Assembly: GCA_023511795.1 (NCBI GenBank)
Contig: JAIMAU010000001.1
Coordinates: forward strand, 388,384-452,383
Source of the DNA: Armatimonadota bacterium
GTDB taxonomy: Bacteria; Armatimonadota; UBA5829; DTJY01
DNA length: 64,000 bases
Direction of reading: 5' to 3'
Below the pieces are notes generated by a model, which saw only the letters and a program-made list of their open reading frames with translations, was not told the DNA's origin and did no database searches. How positions within the stretch are numbered: the first letter of the stretch is position 1; every line of letters begins with the position of its first letter. Shown here one piece after another: positions 1-9,129 of the stretch. The position numbers were made by a program, and so were the translations under genes.

Positions 1-28
1 ATTTTCCAAAAGCAAGAAACTTTTAGTT

Positions 29-1501
29 TTACTTCCTTCCGTGTGCTTGCCAGAATTCCTCGACGGCACGGCGCTTTTCTCTGGCAAGGCGGTCGCTCAA
101 CCCAACCCAATAGGTCTGAGGGTTAACCAGGCGCCTCATTTCCGCCGGGATGTGCTTGATTTGCTCCTGGGCGAAAGCTCGAATTTCTGGGACAGGTTTT
201 GGGGGGACGAGTCTCTTTCCTTGGCGCATGACAGGTTGGAGGAGAGGATGCCTCTCACAGTGGCTGGAGAATCTAAGTATTTGTTCGAACACCATGCGGT
301 CGTGTGAGACAACCTCGCCCATTTTCCAAGATTCATCATCATCTTGGAACATCACGTCCCCTGCGATGAAGCCGTTTTTGTCATAGAATCTAATTGGCAT
401 CTTAATTCCAGGGTCTGTCATTTTCTCGGGGTTATCCGTAATCTTAAACTTTGGTTCCCAACGGCCGTTTTCATAGATTGCCGCAAGTTTGTAGACTCCA
501 CCGAGAGCAGGTTCTGAGCCTCCAGTCATGAGCTTGGTGCCAACGCCCCAAGCGTTTACTTTTGCACCTTGGCGTTTGATATCAGCGATTAGCATTTCAT
601 CAAGCTCGCTTGATGCCACAATTAGAGCGTCCTCAAAGCCGGCTTCGGCAAGCATTTTGTAGGCTTCTTTGCTTAATTTTGCCAAATCACCCGAGTCTAT
701 ACGAATTCCTGGCCTGCCAGTCCAGCCTTTAGCACGAAGCTCTTTGAAGACTTTAATTGCGTTGGGCACGCCACTTGATAGGGTGTCATATGTATCCACG
801 AGCAGGATTAGATTCTTGGGAAATACCTCCGCATATGCACGGAAGGCGTCAATCTCCGATGGAAAAGACATTATCCAGCTGTGTGCTTGGGTCCCGACGG
901 CTTGGACGCTAAAGCATTTTGCCGCTTGGGTGTTAGATGTGGAGTCGCAGCCGCCGATAATTGCAGCGCGAGTTCCGCTCATTCCGCCATCTGGTCCTTG
1001 CGCTCTACGAAGGCCGAACTCGAGGACGGGGTCGTTTTCTGCGGCGTATTTTACCCTTGCGGCTTTTGTTGCTATTAGGGTCTGATAGTTGAGCCGGCAG
1101 AGAAGTAGCGTTTCAATGAGTTGCGCCTGCGCAAGGGGGGCTTGTACTCTGACCACTGGTTCATGGGGGAAAATTGGCGTGCCTTCGGGCGGCGCCCACA
1201 GGTCACCCTCGAATTTAAAGTGTTTCATCGCCTCCAGAAAGTCTTTTTGGAAAAGGCCAAGGCTCCGTAGATAGTCTAAGTCATCGTCGGAAAAACGAAA
1301 ATCGCTTAGGTCGTCAAGCAAGTCATCGAGTCCAGCGAAGATTGCGAATCCTGTGTCGTTTGGCAGTTTGCGGAAGAAATACTCAAAGACGGCGGGCTCA
1401 TTTTGTTTGTGATGGTAGTAGTAGCCTGCCATCATTGTTAATTCGTAAAGGTCTGTGAATAAAGGTCCTAATGGCGACATGCCGCAATTTCTTGGGCGCA
1501 T
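29..1501 (-). CDS. pncB: Nicotinate phosphoribosyltransferase
   Basis: Makes nicotinate mononucleotide from nicotinate and PRPP in the NAD salvage (Preiss-Handler) pathway; cytoplasmic. Seen: the family N-terminal TDLYELTM near residue 16, the GLRRAQGPDGG stretch, GGCDSTSN followed by GTQAHSW (about 203-209, active-site His region), RIDSGDL, and the C-terminal VGTKLMTGG substrate loop. At about 490 aa it is full length. The frame is open upstream to 1588, but the ATG at 1501 follows GGAG/AAGG at good distance; the ATG at 1480 (MSPLGP) is the alternative. It is transcribed away from the oxidoreductase cluster and its 3' end lies at the window edge. Confidence 0.93.
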   Translation of the reverse strand: MRPRNCGMSPLGPLFTDLYELTMMAGYYYHHKQNEPAVFEYFFRKLPNDTGFAIFAGLDDLLDDLSDFRFSDDDLDYLRSLGLFQKDFLEAMKHFKFEGDLWAPPEGTPIFPHEPVVRVQAPLAQAQLIETLLLCRLNYQTLIATKAARVKYAAENDPVLEFGLRRAQGPDGGMSGTRAAIIGGCDSTSNTQAAKCFSVQAVGTQAHSWIMSFPSEIDAFRAYAEVFPKNLILLVDTYDTLSSGVPNAIKVFKELRAKGWTGRPGIRIDSGDLAKLSKEAYKMLAEAGFEDALIVASSELDEMLIADIKRQGAKVNAWGVGTKLMTGGSEPALGGVYKLAAIYENGRWEPKFKITDNPEKMTDPGIKMPIRFYDKNGFIAGDVMFQDDDESWKMGEVVSHDRMVFEQILRFSSHCERHPLLQPVMRQGKRLVPPKPVPEIRAFAQEQIKHIPAEMRRLVNPQTYWVGLSDRLAREKRRAVEEFWQAHGRK

Positions 1502-1690
1502 TTTCCTTGTCTCCGTTGAGTTTCTCCGATGCGATTCTACCCACAATTTTCGCCTGCCATCATTTTTGCATATATGCAATACGAACAATCGCTGAAGGGT
1601 AGGGCGGTAGATTTGGCGAACATTGAAATTAAACTAAAAAATAATTAGCTTGGCAATATTTGCATTGCCGAATTAGAAAAGAGTGATGGC

Positions 1691-2929
1691 ATGGTTGAGG
1701 ATTATAAATTGAGTAGGCGCGATTTTCTAAAAGGCTCAGCGGCTACTGGGGCCGCTTTGAGCTTGGGCGTTTATGGCGGTAATGCCGCACTTGCTGAACC
1801 TAAGGTAATTGGCGCGAACAACCGCATTCTGGTGGGAATTATCGGCTGTGGAAACAAGGGGACAAGTCATCTCAGGGGTCTAGTTCAGAAATCAAAAAAC
1901 GAAGGGAAGGTTGCGGTTGTTGCGGTATGCGACATCTACGAGCGCCGAAAGCAGCGTGCAAAGGAAATCTCTGGTGCAGAAGTATATCACGACTATCGTA
2001 AGCTTCTTGAGAGAAAGGACATCGATGCCGTTGTTATTGCCACTCCGGATCATTGGCATGCGCCTATGGCGATTGATGCCATGCAAGCTGGAAAAGATGT
2101 GTACCTTGAGAAACCAATGACGTACACATGGGAGGAAGCAAAAAAGGTGGCGCAAGTTGCCAAAGAGACAAATCGCGTCCTTCAGGTGGGCGCACAATCC
2201 TGTTCTGATGATAGGTGGTGGCAGGCAAACAAGCTGATTAAAGAAGGAGCAATTGGCAAAGTGCTTTGGACTTCCGCGAGCTTCTGCCGAAACTCAGTTA
2301 AGGGTGAATGGAACTATCCAATTGACGAAGATGCTAGCCCGGACAACCTTGATTGGAACGCATGGCTTGGCCCTGCTCCAAAAAGGGAGTTCGACAAGGA
2401 GCGGTACTTCAGATGGAGAAAATATTGGGATTACTCAGGCGGGATTGCAACCGACCTTTTCTATCACACACTTTCGCATCTTCAAATTGCCCTTGGTCCT
2501 GAGTTCCCAAAGCGCGTCTCAGCTGGCGGTGGGATTTATGTCCAGCACGACCGCGATGTGCCTGATACGTTCCACATGATTATTGACTATCCGAGTGATC
2601 ATTCCATCGTGCTTTGTTCCTCCATGGCGAATAGACAAGGCATAACCGAAATGATCAGGGGTCACGAAGCAACGATGTACTTTGAGGAGCCAGGAGTAGT
2701 TATTCGCCCGGAGAATGAATTCAAGGATTTGAAGCAAGAGATTAGGGTTGCTCTCAATGAGCGGCCCAGCCATATGGATAATTGGCTTGATTGCATCAGG
2801 ACTAGGAACAAGCCTCATCTCGACGCCGATACCGCCTACAAAGTTATGGTAGCAATTGCTCTCGGGGTTGAGTCCTATCGCAAGGAGAAGGTCATGCGGT
2901 TTGATTCCGAAAAGGAAGAAGTAGTTTAG
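1691..2929 (+). CDS. Tat-exported Gfo/Idh/MocA family oxidoreductase (copy 1)
   Basis: NAD(P)-dependent sugar or polyol dehydrogenase-like protein of 412 aa. Seen: twin-arginine signal SRRDFLKGS followed by an Ala/Gly-rich hydrophobic stretch (residues 7-34), Rossmann motif GIIGCGNKG (about 49-57), VYLEKPMTY with the family EKP lysine, and the C-terminal-domain segment DLFYHTLSHLQ that carries the usual active-site His. The Tat signal means it is probably folded with its cofactor and exported. It is the first of four such genes in the cluster and is followed 7 nt later by apbE. The Shine-Dalgarno before the ATG is weak. The substrate cannot be told from sequence. Confidence 0.88.
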   Translation: MVEDYKLSRRDFLKGSAATGAALSLGVYGGNAALAEPKVIGANNRILVGIIGCGNKGTSHLRGLVQKSKNEGKVAVVAVCDIYERRKQRAKEISGAEVYHDYRKLLERKDIDAVVIATPDHWHAPMAIDAMQAGKDVYLEKPMTYTWEEAKKVAQVAKETNRVLQVGAQSCSDDRWWQANKLIKEGAIGKVLWTSASFCRNSVKGEWNYPIDEDASPDNLDWNAWLGPAPKREFDKERYFRWRKYWDYSGGIATDLFYHTLSHLQIALGPEFPKRVSAGGGIYVQHDRDVPDTFHMIIDYPSDHSIVLCSSMANRQGITEMIRGHEATMYFEEPGVVIRPENEFKDLKQEIRVALNERPSHMDNWLDCIRTRNKPHLDADTAYKVMVAIALGVESYRKEKVMRFDSEKEEVV

Positions 2930-2936
2930 AAAATAG

Positions 2937-3896
2937 ATGAACACGACGTTTGAAAAACTAAAAGCAGAAGGACAAGTCTTTGTTCGGTTGCGCCGTTGTG
3001 CGATGGGATGCCTGTTTGAGCTGGCACTTGCGGGACATGATGAAGATTATTTGACGGCTGCTGGGGCTGAAGCACTTGATCTTTTAGAGCCTTTGGAGCG
3101 CCAGCTGAGCGTCTTCATCCCCGATAGCGAGATTTGCTATATAAATGGCTGCGCTTGGAGGGAGCCAGTTAGAGTAGAGGCAAGGCTTTACAAACTGCTC
3201 AAACTTTCGGCTCATTTAAGTGAAGAAACGGACGGAGCTTTTGATATTACATCCGGCCCTTTGGTTAGGTTATGGGGATTTGCCGGTGGGGGTAGGCAAT
3301 CGCATATTCCTTCGGACAAGGACATTCAGGACGCGCTGAAATGCGTGGGTTTTAGATATGTCCAATTTGACGATGAATGGTGTACTGTTCAGTTTCTAAG
3401 GGAGGGCATGGAGTTCAACTTAGGGGGAATAGGAAAAGGCTATGCTATTGACGAAATTGCCTCCTTTCTAATGGAGCGTGGGGTTACCAGCGGCTTGATA
3501 CATGCTGGAACGAGCACCGTTTATGCGCTTGGGTGCCCGCCAGGCGAAGAAGGGTGGAAAATTGGCATCCGTTCAGGAAGTGATTCGAAAGAGATAGTGA
3601 CAACCATCACTCTGAAAAATCAGGCACTCTCAACATCTGGCGGATATGAGCAATACATCGAGTTGGACGGTTTAAGATATAGTCATATAATAGACCCACG
3701 AACAGGTTTTCCTGCAGAGGGATTACTCAGCGCCAGCGCAATAACTAGCTCAGCGACCTTAGGCGATGCTCTCTCAACGGCCTTTTTTGTACTCGGTGTT
3801 GAGGGTACACGTGACTATTGCAAAAGGCATTCGGACGTAAGCGCAGTTTTGGCGCAGAAAGATGGAAGCTGTCTACAGATTACTCATTCATCTTAG
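2937..3896 (+). CDS. apbE: ApbE-like FAD:protein FMN transferase
   Basis: The family covalently attaches FMN from FAD to a Thr/Ser of target flavoproteins. Seen (319 aa): N-terminal MGCLFELAL, GGIGKGYAID, the conserved TSGGYEQY followed by YSHIIDPRTGFP, and GDALSTAFFVLG with the metal-site Asp. Two oddities. There is no signal peptide or lipobox, although many ApbE proteins are exported. The usual GGD/GGN turn is replaced: the segment reads HAGTSTVYALG. The gene sits 7 nt after one Tat dehydrogenase and about 50 nt before another. No obvious FMN-acceptor protein is visible nearby, so its target is unknown. Confidence 0.85.
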   Translation: MNTTFEKLKAEGQVFVRLRRCAMGCLFELALAGHDEDYLTAAGAEALDLLEPLERQLSVFIPDSEICYINGCAWREPVRVEARLYKLLKLSAHLSEETDGAFDITSGPLVRLWGFAGGGRQSHIPSDKDIQDALKCVGFRYVQFDDEWCTVQFLREGMEFNLGGIGKGYAIDEIASFLMERGVTSGLIHAGTSTVYALGCPPGEEGWKIGIRSGSDSKEIVTTITLKNQALSTSGGYEQYIELDGLRYSHIIDPRTGFPAEGLLSASAITSSATLGDALSTAFFVLGVEGTRDYCKRHSDVSAVLAQKDGSCLQITHSS

Positions 3897-3949
3897 GTGA
3901 ATACTGTTGATTATTAATCTTTAAGTAAAGTACTCATCAGGAGGTAAAA

Positions 3950-5209
3950 ATGACAGAGCAGGATTCATTAAGCAGAAGAGATTTCCTTAAGGGTTCGGCT
4001 GCTGCTGTTGCGGCAATGTCGGTAGGAGTCTTTGGAGCGGCCCAGACGAAGGCAAAGGCAAGCGATGTAGAACCCGTCATTTGCGGTTTCATCGGCACTG
4101 GCAGCCAGGGGCAGCTCGATTTAGGGCGGCTCATGCGCGTTAGCGGAGTGAAAGTCGCGGCGGTATGCGATATTTATCCGCCGCACCTGAAAAAGGGGAT
4201 GGAGATAGCGCAGACGCTCAGGGGATATACAGATTATCGGTGGATGCTTGATCGAAAGGATATTCAGGCGATTTGCATTGCAACGCCCCTTTATCTTCAT
4301 GCTCAGATGGCAATCGATGCAATGCAAGCCGGAAAGCATGTCTTCACAGAGAAAATGATGGCATATTCAATTGACCAGGCAAAGGCAATGGTAAAGACAG
4401 CACGCGAGACTGGCAAGATCTTGCAGGTCGGCCACCAGCGTAGGTATAGCCCGATGTATCATCACGCTTATGATTTGGTGAAGCAAGGCGTTTTGGGCAA
4501 GATAACACATGTACGCCTGATGTGGAACAGAAATGGGAGTTGGCGTCGTGCGGTTCCAGAACCTAAGTACGAAAGATTGCTAAACTGGCGTTTGTATCGC
4601 GAGTATTCGCAGGGCCTTATGGCCGAGTTGGGCAGTCATCTACTACATGTGACGAATTGGTTTCTCGAGGCGACGCCTCTTTCTGTGATGGGTATGGGAG
4701 GCATAGACTATTGGAAGGATGGCCGCGAAGTTTACGACAACGTAAACGTCATTTGGGAATACCCGGGCGGCGTCAAAGTATACTTCCAGTCTTTGACCAC
4801 AAATCAATTTGACGGCTGCTACGAGCAGTTTATGGGCGACAAGGGCACCCTGGTATTGGGAAGCAAGGCACTGCTTTATCCCGAGCCTAAGGCAGAAAAG
4901 CTTGCGTGGAGCGATTTTGCACACAAGGAAAAAGTTGACGGCAAGGAAGCAATCCTTCTGGATGCCGGTGCTACGAAAAAATTAGACGAGCAGGCTGCTA
5001 AAAAGGGTGAGGAAATAAGCGGCCGAGAGGCGAATAAGGACGACTACCTTAGTGAGATGGAATCGTTCATTTCGTGCATACGCGAGGGCAAGCAACCAGC
5101 ATGTAATGCCGAAGAAGGACTGTGCGCCACCGTCACATGCCTTCTTGCAAACGAAGCAATGGATAAAGGCAAGAAGCTGGTTTTCACGCCCGATATGTTC
5201 AAGGCATGA
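3950..5209 (+). CDS. Tat-exported Gfo/Idh/MocA family oxidoreductase (copy 2)
   Basis: Dehydrogenase-like protein of 419 aa with a Tat signal (SRRDFLKGSAAAVAAM, residues 7-22) and Rossmann motif GFIGTGSQG. The usual EKP motif reads TEKMMAY, so the catalytic-type Lys is kept and the Pro is lost. Later segments HQRRYSP, NWRLYREYSQG and ELGSHLLHVTNW match the C-terminal alpha/beta domain with its conserved His. A clear AGGAGG lies 5 nt before the ATG. It is more distant from copies 3 and 4 than those are from each other. Probably exported, binding NAD(P); substrate unknown, plausibly a sugar or glycoside given the neighbours. Confidence 0.88.
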   Translation: MTEQDSLSRRDFLKGSAAAVAAMSVGVFGAAQTKAKASDVEPVICGFIGTGSQGQLDLGRLMRVSGVKVAAVCDIYPPHLKKGMEIAQTLRGYTDYRWMLDRKDIQAICIATPLYLHAQMAIDAMQAGKHVFTEKMMAYSIDQAKAMVKTARETGKILQVGHQRRYSPMYHHAYDLVKQGVLGKITHVRLMWNRNGSWRRAVPEPKYERLLNWRLYREYSQGLMAELGSHLLHVTNWFLEATPLSVMGMGGIDYWKDGREVYDNVNVIWEYPGGVKVYFQSLTTNQFDGCYEQFMGDKGTLVLGSKALLYPEPKAEKLAWSDFAHKEKVDGKEAILLDAGATKKLDEQAAKKGEEISGREANKDDYLSEMESFISCIREGKQPACNAEEGLCATVTCLLANEAMDKGKKLVFTPDMFKA

Positions 5210-5318
5210 TGTCAGATGAATCAGCATGCTGATTAATGGTTAATTGGCAAAAGGTAAGGTTGCCTTAAATTCAATAGGTTGATGCATATTTTAATCCAAA
5301 AAATCTTGGAGGTTGATT

Positions 5319-6560
5319 ATGTCTAAAAAAATCACACGTAGGGAGTTCATCGGCAAAGCTGCTGCAGGTGCAACAGGGCTTGCGTTGGCAAGCACAGGAT
5401 TGTTGTCTTCATCAAGAATTCTTGGGGCTAATGATCGCCTCTCAATTGGCATAATAGGCTATGGTCAGCGGTGTCGAAGTCTTGCAAACGATTTGTATAA
5501 AGTATCTAAGGAATGCAATGCGGAAATTACTGCAGTGTGCGATATTTGGACGCTCAACCTGGAGCGAGGGGCGGCAAAGGTAAAGGAATGGTGGGGCAAT
5601 GAACCACGCAAGTTCCGCTATATTGAAGACATCCTGGCGCTTGATGATCTTGACGGCGTCATCATTGCGACCGCCGACTTCCAGCACGCAAAGATGCTGT
5701 TGCAAGCAATCAAAGCAGGCAAGGACGTCTATTGTGAAAAGCCTATGGCAAATGATATGAAAGACGCAAGGAATGTGCTTAAGGCATACCGAGAAAGCAA
5801 ATGTGTTGTTCAAATTGGCACACAGCGTCGAAGCGAAGGCATCTATCCAGCTGCCGCTAGGTTTATTCAAGGAGGTGGCCTCGGCACACTCAGCAAGATT
5901 GATGTTTCGTGGAACTACTTTGGTCCGCGCTGGCGGCGAGACGATGTGAATGAGGTCAGGAAAGAGGATACCGACTGGAAACGATTCTTGATGGGAAAGA
6001 AATACCGCCCGTGGGATCCACACCAATATATGGAATGGCGCCTCTTTAGGGATTTCTCGAGCGGCATTCCCGACCAATGGTTGAGCCACATGATTGATGT
6101 TGTTCACTGGCTTACTGGGGAGAGCTATCCTACGAGTGTAGTTGCTCACGGCGGTGTCTATGTTTGGAAAGATGGTCGTGAGAATGCTGACACCTTCCAC
6201 GCACTCCTAGAATATCCAAAGGGCTTCTTGGTGAGCTATTCCACAATGTTCGGGAATTCAAGCCCCGACACATTCAAATTCTACGGGACGAACGGTACAC
6301 TTGACTGCAGGACTTGGACGGTTACTAGAGAAGGTGGCGGCGGCGACAAGAAATGGAAGGAAGAAATCAGACTTCAGAAGCAACCGGACGAAAATCATAT
6401 GAAAAATTGGCTCGACTGCATGAGAAGTCGCAAGACACCAAACGCAAGCGTCGAGGCTGGTTATTCGCATTCTATAGCTTCCATTATGGCGGCTCGGGCG
6501 CTCTGGACGGGTCGTAAAGTCATTTATGACCCCGAAGAGATGGAAATTCACGTAGTGTAG
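5319..6560 (+). CDS. Tat-exported Gfo/Idh/MocA family oxidoreductase (copy 3)
   Basis: 413-aa dehydrogenase-like protein. Seen: Tat motif TRREFIGKAA with a hydrophobic run ending near SSSRILGAN, Rossmann motif GIIGYGQRC, YCEKPMAND, GTQRRSEG, and SHMIDVVHWLTG. The ATG at 5319 is chosen because GGAGG lies 6 nt upstream; an in-frame TTG at 5313 abuts that site and is unlikely. The C-terminal third (FYGTNGT, NWLDCMRSRKTPNAS, MAARALWTGRKV) is closely alike in copy 4 at 7891, so the two are probably duplicates, each followed by a DUF6807 gene. Confidence 0.88.
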   Translation: MSKKITRREFIGKAAAGATGLALASTGLLSSSRILGANDRLSIGIIGYGQRCRSLANDLYKVSKECNAEITAVCDIWTLNLERGAAKVKEWWGNEPRKFRYIEDILALDDLDGVIIATADFQHAKMLLQAIKAGKDVYCEKPMANDMKDARNVLKAYRESKCVVQIGTQRRSEGIYPAAARFIQGGGLGTLSKIDVSWNYFGPRWRRDDVNEVRKEDTDWKRFLMGKKYRPWDPHQYMEWRLFRDFSSGIPDQWLSHMIDVVHWLTGESYPTSVVAHGGVYVWKDGRENADTFHALLEYPKGFLVSYSTMFGNSSPDTFKFYGTNGTLDCRTWTVTREGGGGDKKWKEEIRLQKQPDENHMKNWLDCMRSRKTPNASVEAGYSHSIASIMAARALWTGRKVIYDPEEMEIHVV

Positions 6561-6601
6561 AATCGAAGCCTTTAATTCCTCAGGGTTAAAAGGGACATGA
6601 C

Positions 6602-7780
6602 ATGAAGAAAGGTTTCTTGGTCCTAACTATTCTAGTGTTGCCATCTGTGTTGTTGGGGGCGGGCAGTGGTGGCAAGCTCATTAGCATTGATATTCCTTCC
6701 AGCCAGACCGGAGTAGCGATACCAGTAGCTCTGAACGTTAACATGGGTGACTGGAGATTAGAAGAATATCCTTCCGGTGGCGAAGTTCCATGCCAGCTAG
6801 ACAGAGCAAACGGTGTTTTATACTTCGTCGTTGAAACGCCAAAATCAGACAAGGTAGTTAAAAAACGTTTCAAACTGATACGAGGCCGTTCCTCAACACG
6901 CGTTGGCTTCTCGCTAGAAAATGTAAAGCACAAACAGCTCGTGCTTAGGGAGAATAATAAACCGGTTCTCGCATTCAACTACGGTATGATTCTTGCCGAA
7001 GGAGTGCCAGAAGATCGGCGCAGGTCATGCTATATTCACCCAGTTTATGGTCCGAGTGGCGAGTTGCTTAGCGATGACTTCCCTAAAGACCATTATCATC
7101 ACCGTGGCATTTTTTGGGCTTGGCCTATCGTAAAAATAGGAAATAAAACCTACAGTCTATGGTCAATAGTGGGTATTCGCCAGCGCTTTGAAAAGCTGCT
7201 TTCAGTCGACCTTGGGCCAGTCTATGGCAAGTTTAGTGTACGAGATGGATGGTATACCGACGATGGTACAAAGATTATGGATGAGGTTGTTACCGTTACC
7301 GCATATCGCACAACCACCGTAGGCAGAGTGGTTGACATAGAACTAAAGTGGACGCCGGTTTCCAAGCCAATAACATTAGATTCATCTGAAAGAGGATATG
7401 GTGGATTCAGCATGCGTTTTGCGCCGAGGAAAGATACGATTGTTTATACACCAAAAGGGCAAGAGAAAGGGGACGTTGACCGCGTACAGTTCGAATGGAG
7501 CGACCTATCTGCCAAATTTGGCGATGTGTCCGAGTTCTCCGGTGTTACAATTATCGATAATCAATCGAACCCAGTGTATCCAACGGCATGGAGCAATCGG
7601 TATTATGGATTCCTGAATCCCAGCTTTACCGGTTTGGGCCCAGTAACGATAGATTCTGGCAAAACGATTACGTACCGCTACCGCCTTTGGGTCCACAAAG
7701 GCAATGCTCTTTCAGGAAATGCAAAGGAAGCATATGAAGCCTATACAAAAGGAGTGAAAGTATACAGCGACTGCGAATAA
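6602..7780 (+). CDS. Secreted DUF6807 family protein (copy 1)
   Basis: 392 aa with an N-terminal signal peptide (MKKGFLVLTILVLPSVLLGAG). Seen: IHPVYGPSGELLSDDFPKDH followed by YHHRGIFWAW, the histidine-rich hallmark of the Pfam family formerly labelled PmoA and now DUF6807. That old name is misleading: nothing here indicates methane oxidation. The C-terminal half is beta-rich. It lies about 40 nt after dehydrogenase copy 3 and before copy 4, repeating a dehydrogenase-DUF6807 pair. The clustered His residues could bind metal or a substrate; that is inference, and no activity is assigned. Confidence 0.8.
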   Translation: MKKGFLVLTILVLPSVLLGAGSGGKLISIDIPSSQTGVAIPVALNVNMGDWRLEEYPSGGEVPCQLDRANGVLYFVVETPKSDKVVKKRFKLIRGRSSTRVGFSLENVKHKQLVLRENNKPVLAFNYGMILAEGVPEDRRRSCYIHPVYGPSGELLSDDFPKDHYHHRGIFWAWPIVKIGNKTYSLWSIVGIRQRFEKLLSVDLGPVYGKFSVRDGWYTDDGTKIMDEVVTVTAYRTTTVGRVVDIELKWTPVSKPITLDSSERGYGGFSMRFAPRKDTIVYTPKGQEKGDVDRVQFEWSDLSAKFGDVSEFSGVTIIDNQSNPVYPTAWSNRYYGFLNPSFTGLGPVTIDSGKTITYRYRLWVHKGNALSGNAKEAYEAYTKGVKVYSDCE

Positions 7781-7890
7781 GGAAGCGTTTTAGGCTGGGC
7801 AAAACGTAGAAGCAGTTGTGACTATAAAGCTCACGTCATTCTTTTTATGGGTGATTTGCTAGCCCTAGCTGTTATATTAAGGAGGATTTT

Positions 7891-9129
7891 ATGAGCGATA
7901 GTAAAATTGGAAGGCGAGAATTCCTCGTAAAATCTGCGTCGGGAATTGCCGGGTTAGCATTGGGCACAATGCTTGCGGATTCGAGGGCAATAGGCGCAAA
8001 TGACCGTCTTTCCATTGGTGTAATTGGAGCTGGTGGGAAGGGACGCGACAACATGGCACAGGCAATGCGATATTCGGATGAACTTAACCTTGAGATTACA
8101 GCAGTCTGTGATGTTTGGAAAGTAAACCTCGAATCTGCCGTGGCTGCAGTTGAAAAACAATACGGCAGAAAGCCCCGTGCATTTACTGCTTACGAAGATT
8201 TGCTAGCACTCAATGACGTTGACGCTGTCTTAATTGCAACACCCGACCATTTGCACTGCCGCATGTTAATTGACGCGATGAGAGCCGGAAAGGACGTTTT
8301 TGTTGAGAAGCCTATGGCTATGTTCCTTGACCAGGCTAATGAATCTCTTCGAGTGCAAAAAGAGACAGGCCGCGTTGTACAGGTGGGCACTCAGCGGCGG
8401 AGCGATGGGCGGCACGCTGCTGCAGCCAGGTTTATTCGTTCGGGCGCTCTTGGTACAATTAGCCGCGTGGAGGCGGCGTGGAACGACTGCGCGCCTCGGT
8501 GGCGAAAAGGTGATTTGTCAAATTGCAAGCCCGAAGACGTGGATTGGAAAAGGTTTCTCATGTGCGCCAAAACACGTCCTTTCAGTGCAAGTCGCTTCCG
8601 AGAATGGCAGCTTTACCGGGATTACACGTTGGGGCCAGTTGGCTTGCTAGGAAGTCACATGATTGACGTTGTCCATTGGTTTATGGATGACTACCTGCCT
8701 ACGAGTTGCGTGTGCCATGGCGGAAACTATGTCTGGAAGGATGGCAGGGAGCATGAGGACACTATATATGCGTTGTTCGAGTACCCCAAGGGATTCATAC
8801 TTCGATATTGCACAGGTCTTGGCAACACCTCGGGCAATGGTTGCTACTTCTATGGAACGAACGGTACATTTGACACGGCTACTTGGAAAGCCACCGGTGA
8901 TGGTGGCAGCGGGAAAGACAAAATCAAAGAAGAGATAATAATTCAAACAAGTGGCGGAGTGAACCATGTGAAGAACTTCCTCGAGTGTATTAGAAGTCGG
9001 CAGACTCCCAATGCGAGTATATTTCATGGATACGCTCATTCGGTTTGTGCAATCATGGCTGCTCGGTCGCTCCGAACAGGCAAACGCGTAACCTTTAATC
9101 CAAAGGAGCAGAAAATCTATGAGACCTAG
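7891..9129 (+). CDS. Tat-exported Gfo/Idh/MocA family oxidoreductase (copy 4)
   Basis: 412-aa dehydrogenase-like protein with Tat motif GRREFLVKSASG and Rossmann motif GVIGAGGKG. Also seen are FVEKPMAMF, GTQRRSDG, GSHMIDVVHWFMDD, and a tail matching copy 3 (CIRSRQTPNAS, MAARSLRTGKRV). AAGGAGG precedes the ATG at 7891. Its last 11 nt overlap the start of the second DUF6807 gene, so the two are translationally coupled and probably work on the same compound. Exported by Tat and NAD(P)-binding by family; substrate not identifiable. Confidence 0.88.
   Translation: MSDSKIGRREFLVKSASGIAGLALGTMLADSRAIGANDRLSIGVIGAGGKGRDNMAQAMRYSDELNLEITAVCDVWKVNLESAVAAVEKQYGRKPRAFTAYEDLLALNDVDAVLIATPDHLHCRMLIDAMRAGKDVFVEKPMAMFLDQANESLRVQKETGRVVQVGTQRRSDGRHAAAARFIRSGALGTISRVEAAWNDCAPRWRKGDLSNCKPEDVDWKRFLMCAKTRPFSASRFREWQLYRDYTLGPVGLLGSHMIDVVHWFMDDYLPTSCVCHGGNYVWKDGREHEDTIYALFEYPKGFILRYCTGLGNTSGNGCYFYGTNGTFDTATWKATGDGGSGKDKIKEEIIIQTSGGVNHVKNFLECIRSRQTPNASIFHGYAHSVCAIMAARSLRTGKRVTFNPKEQKIYET

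Noticed and set aside
5442-6200. 252-codon antisense frame opposite dehydrogenase copy 3
   Set aside because: It is the mirror of a well-supported gene, with no ribosome site or recognisable domain.
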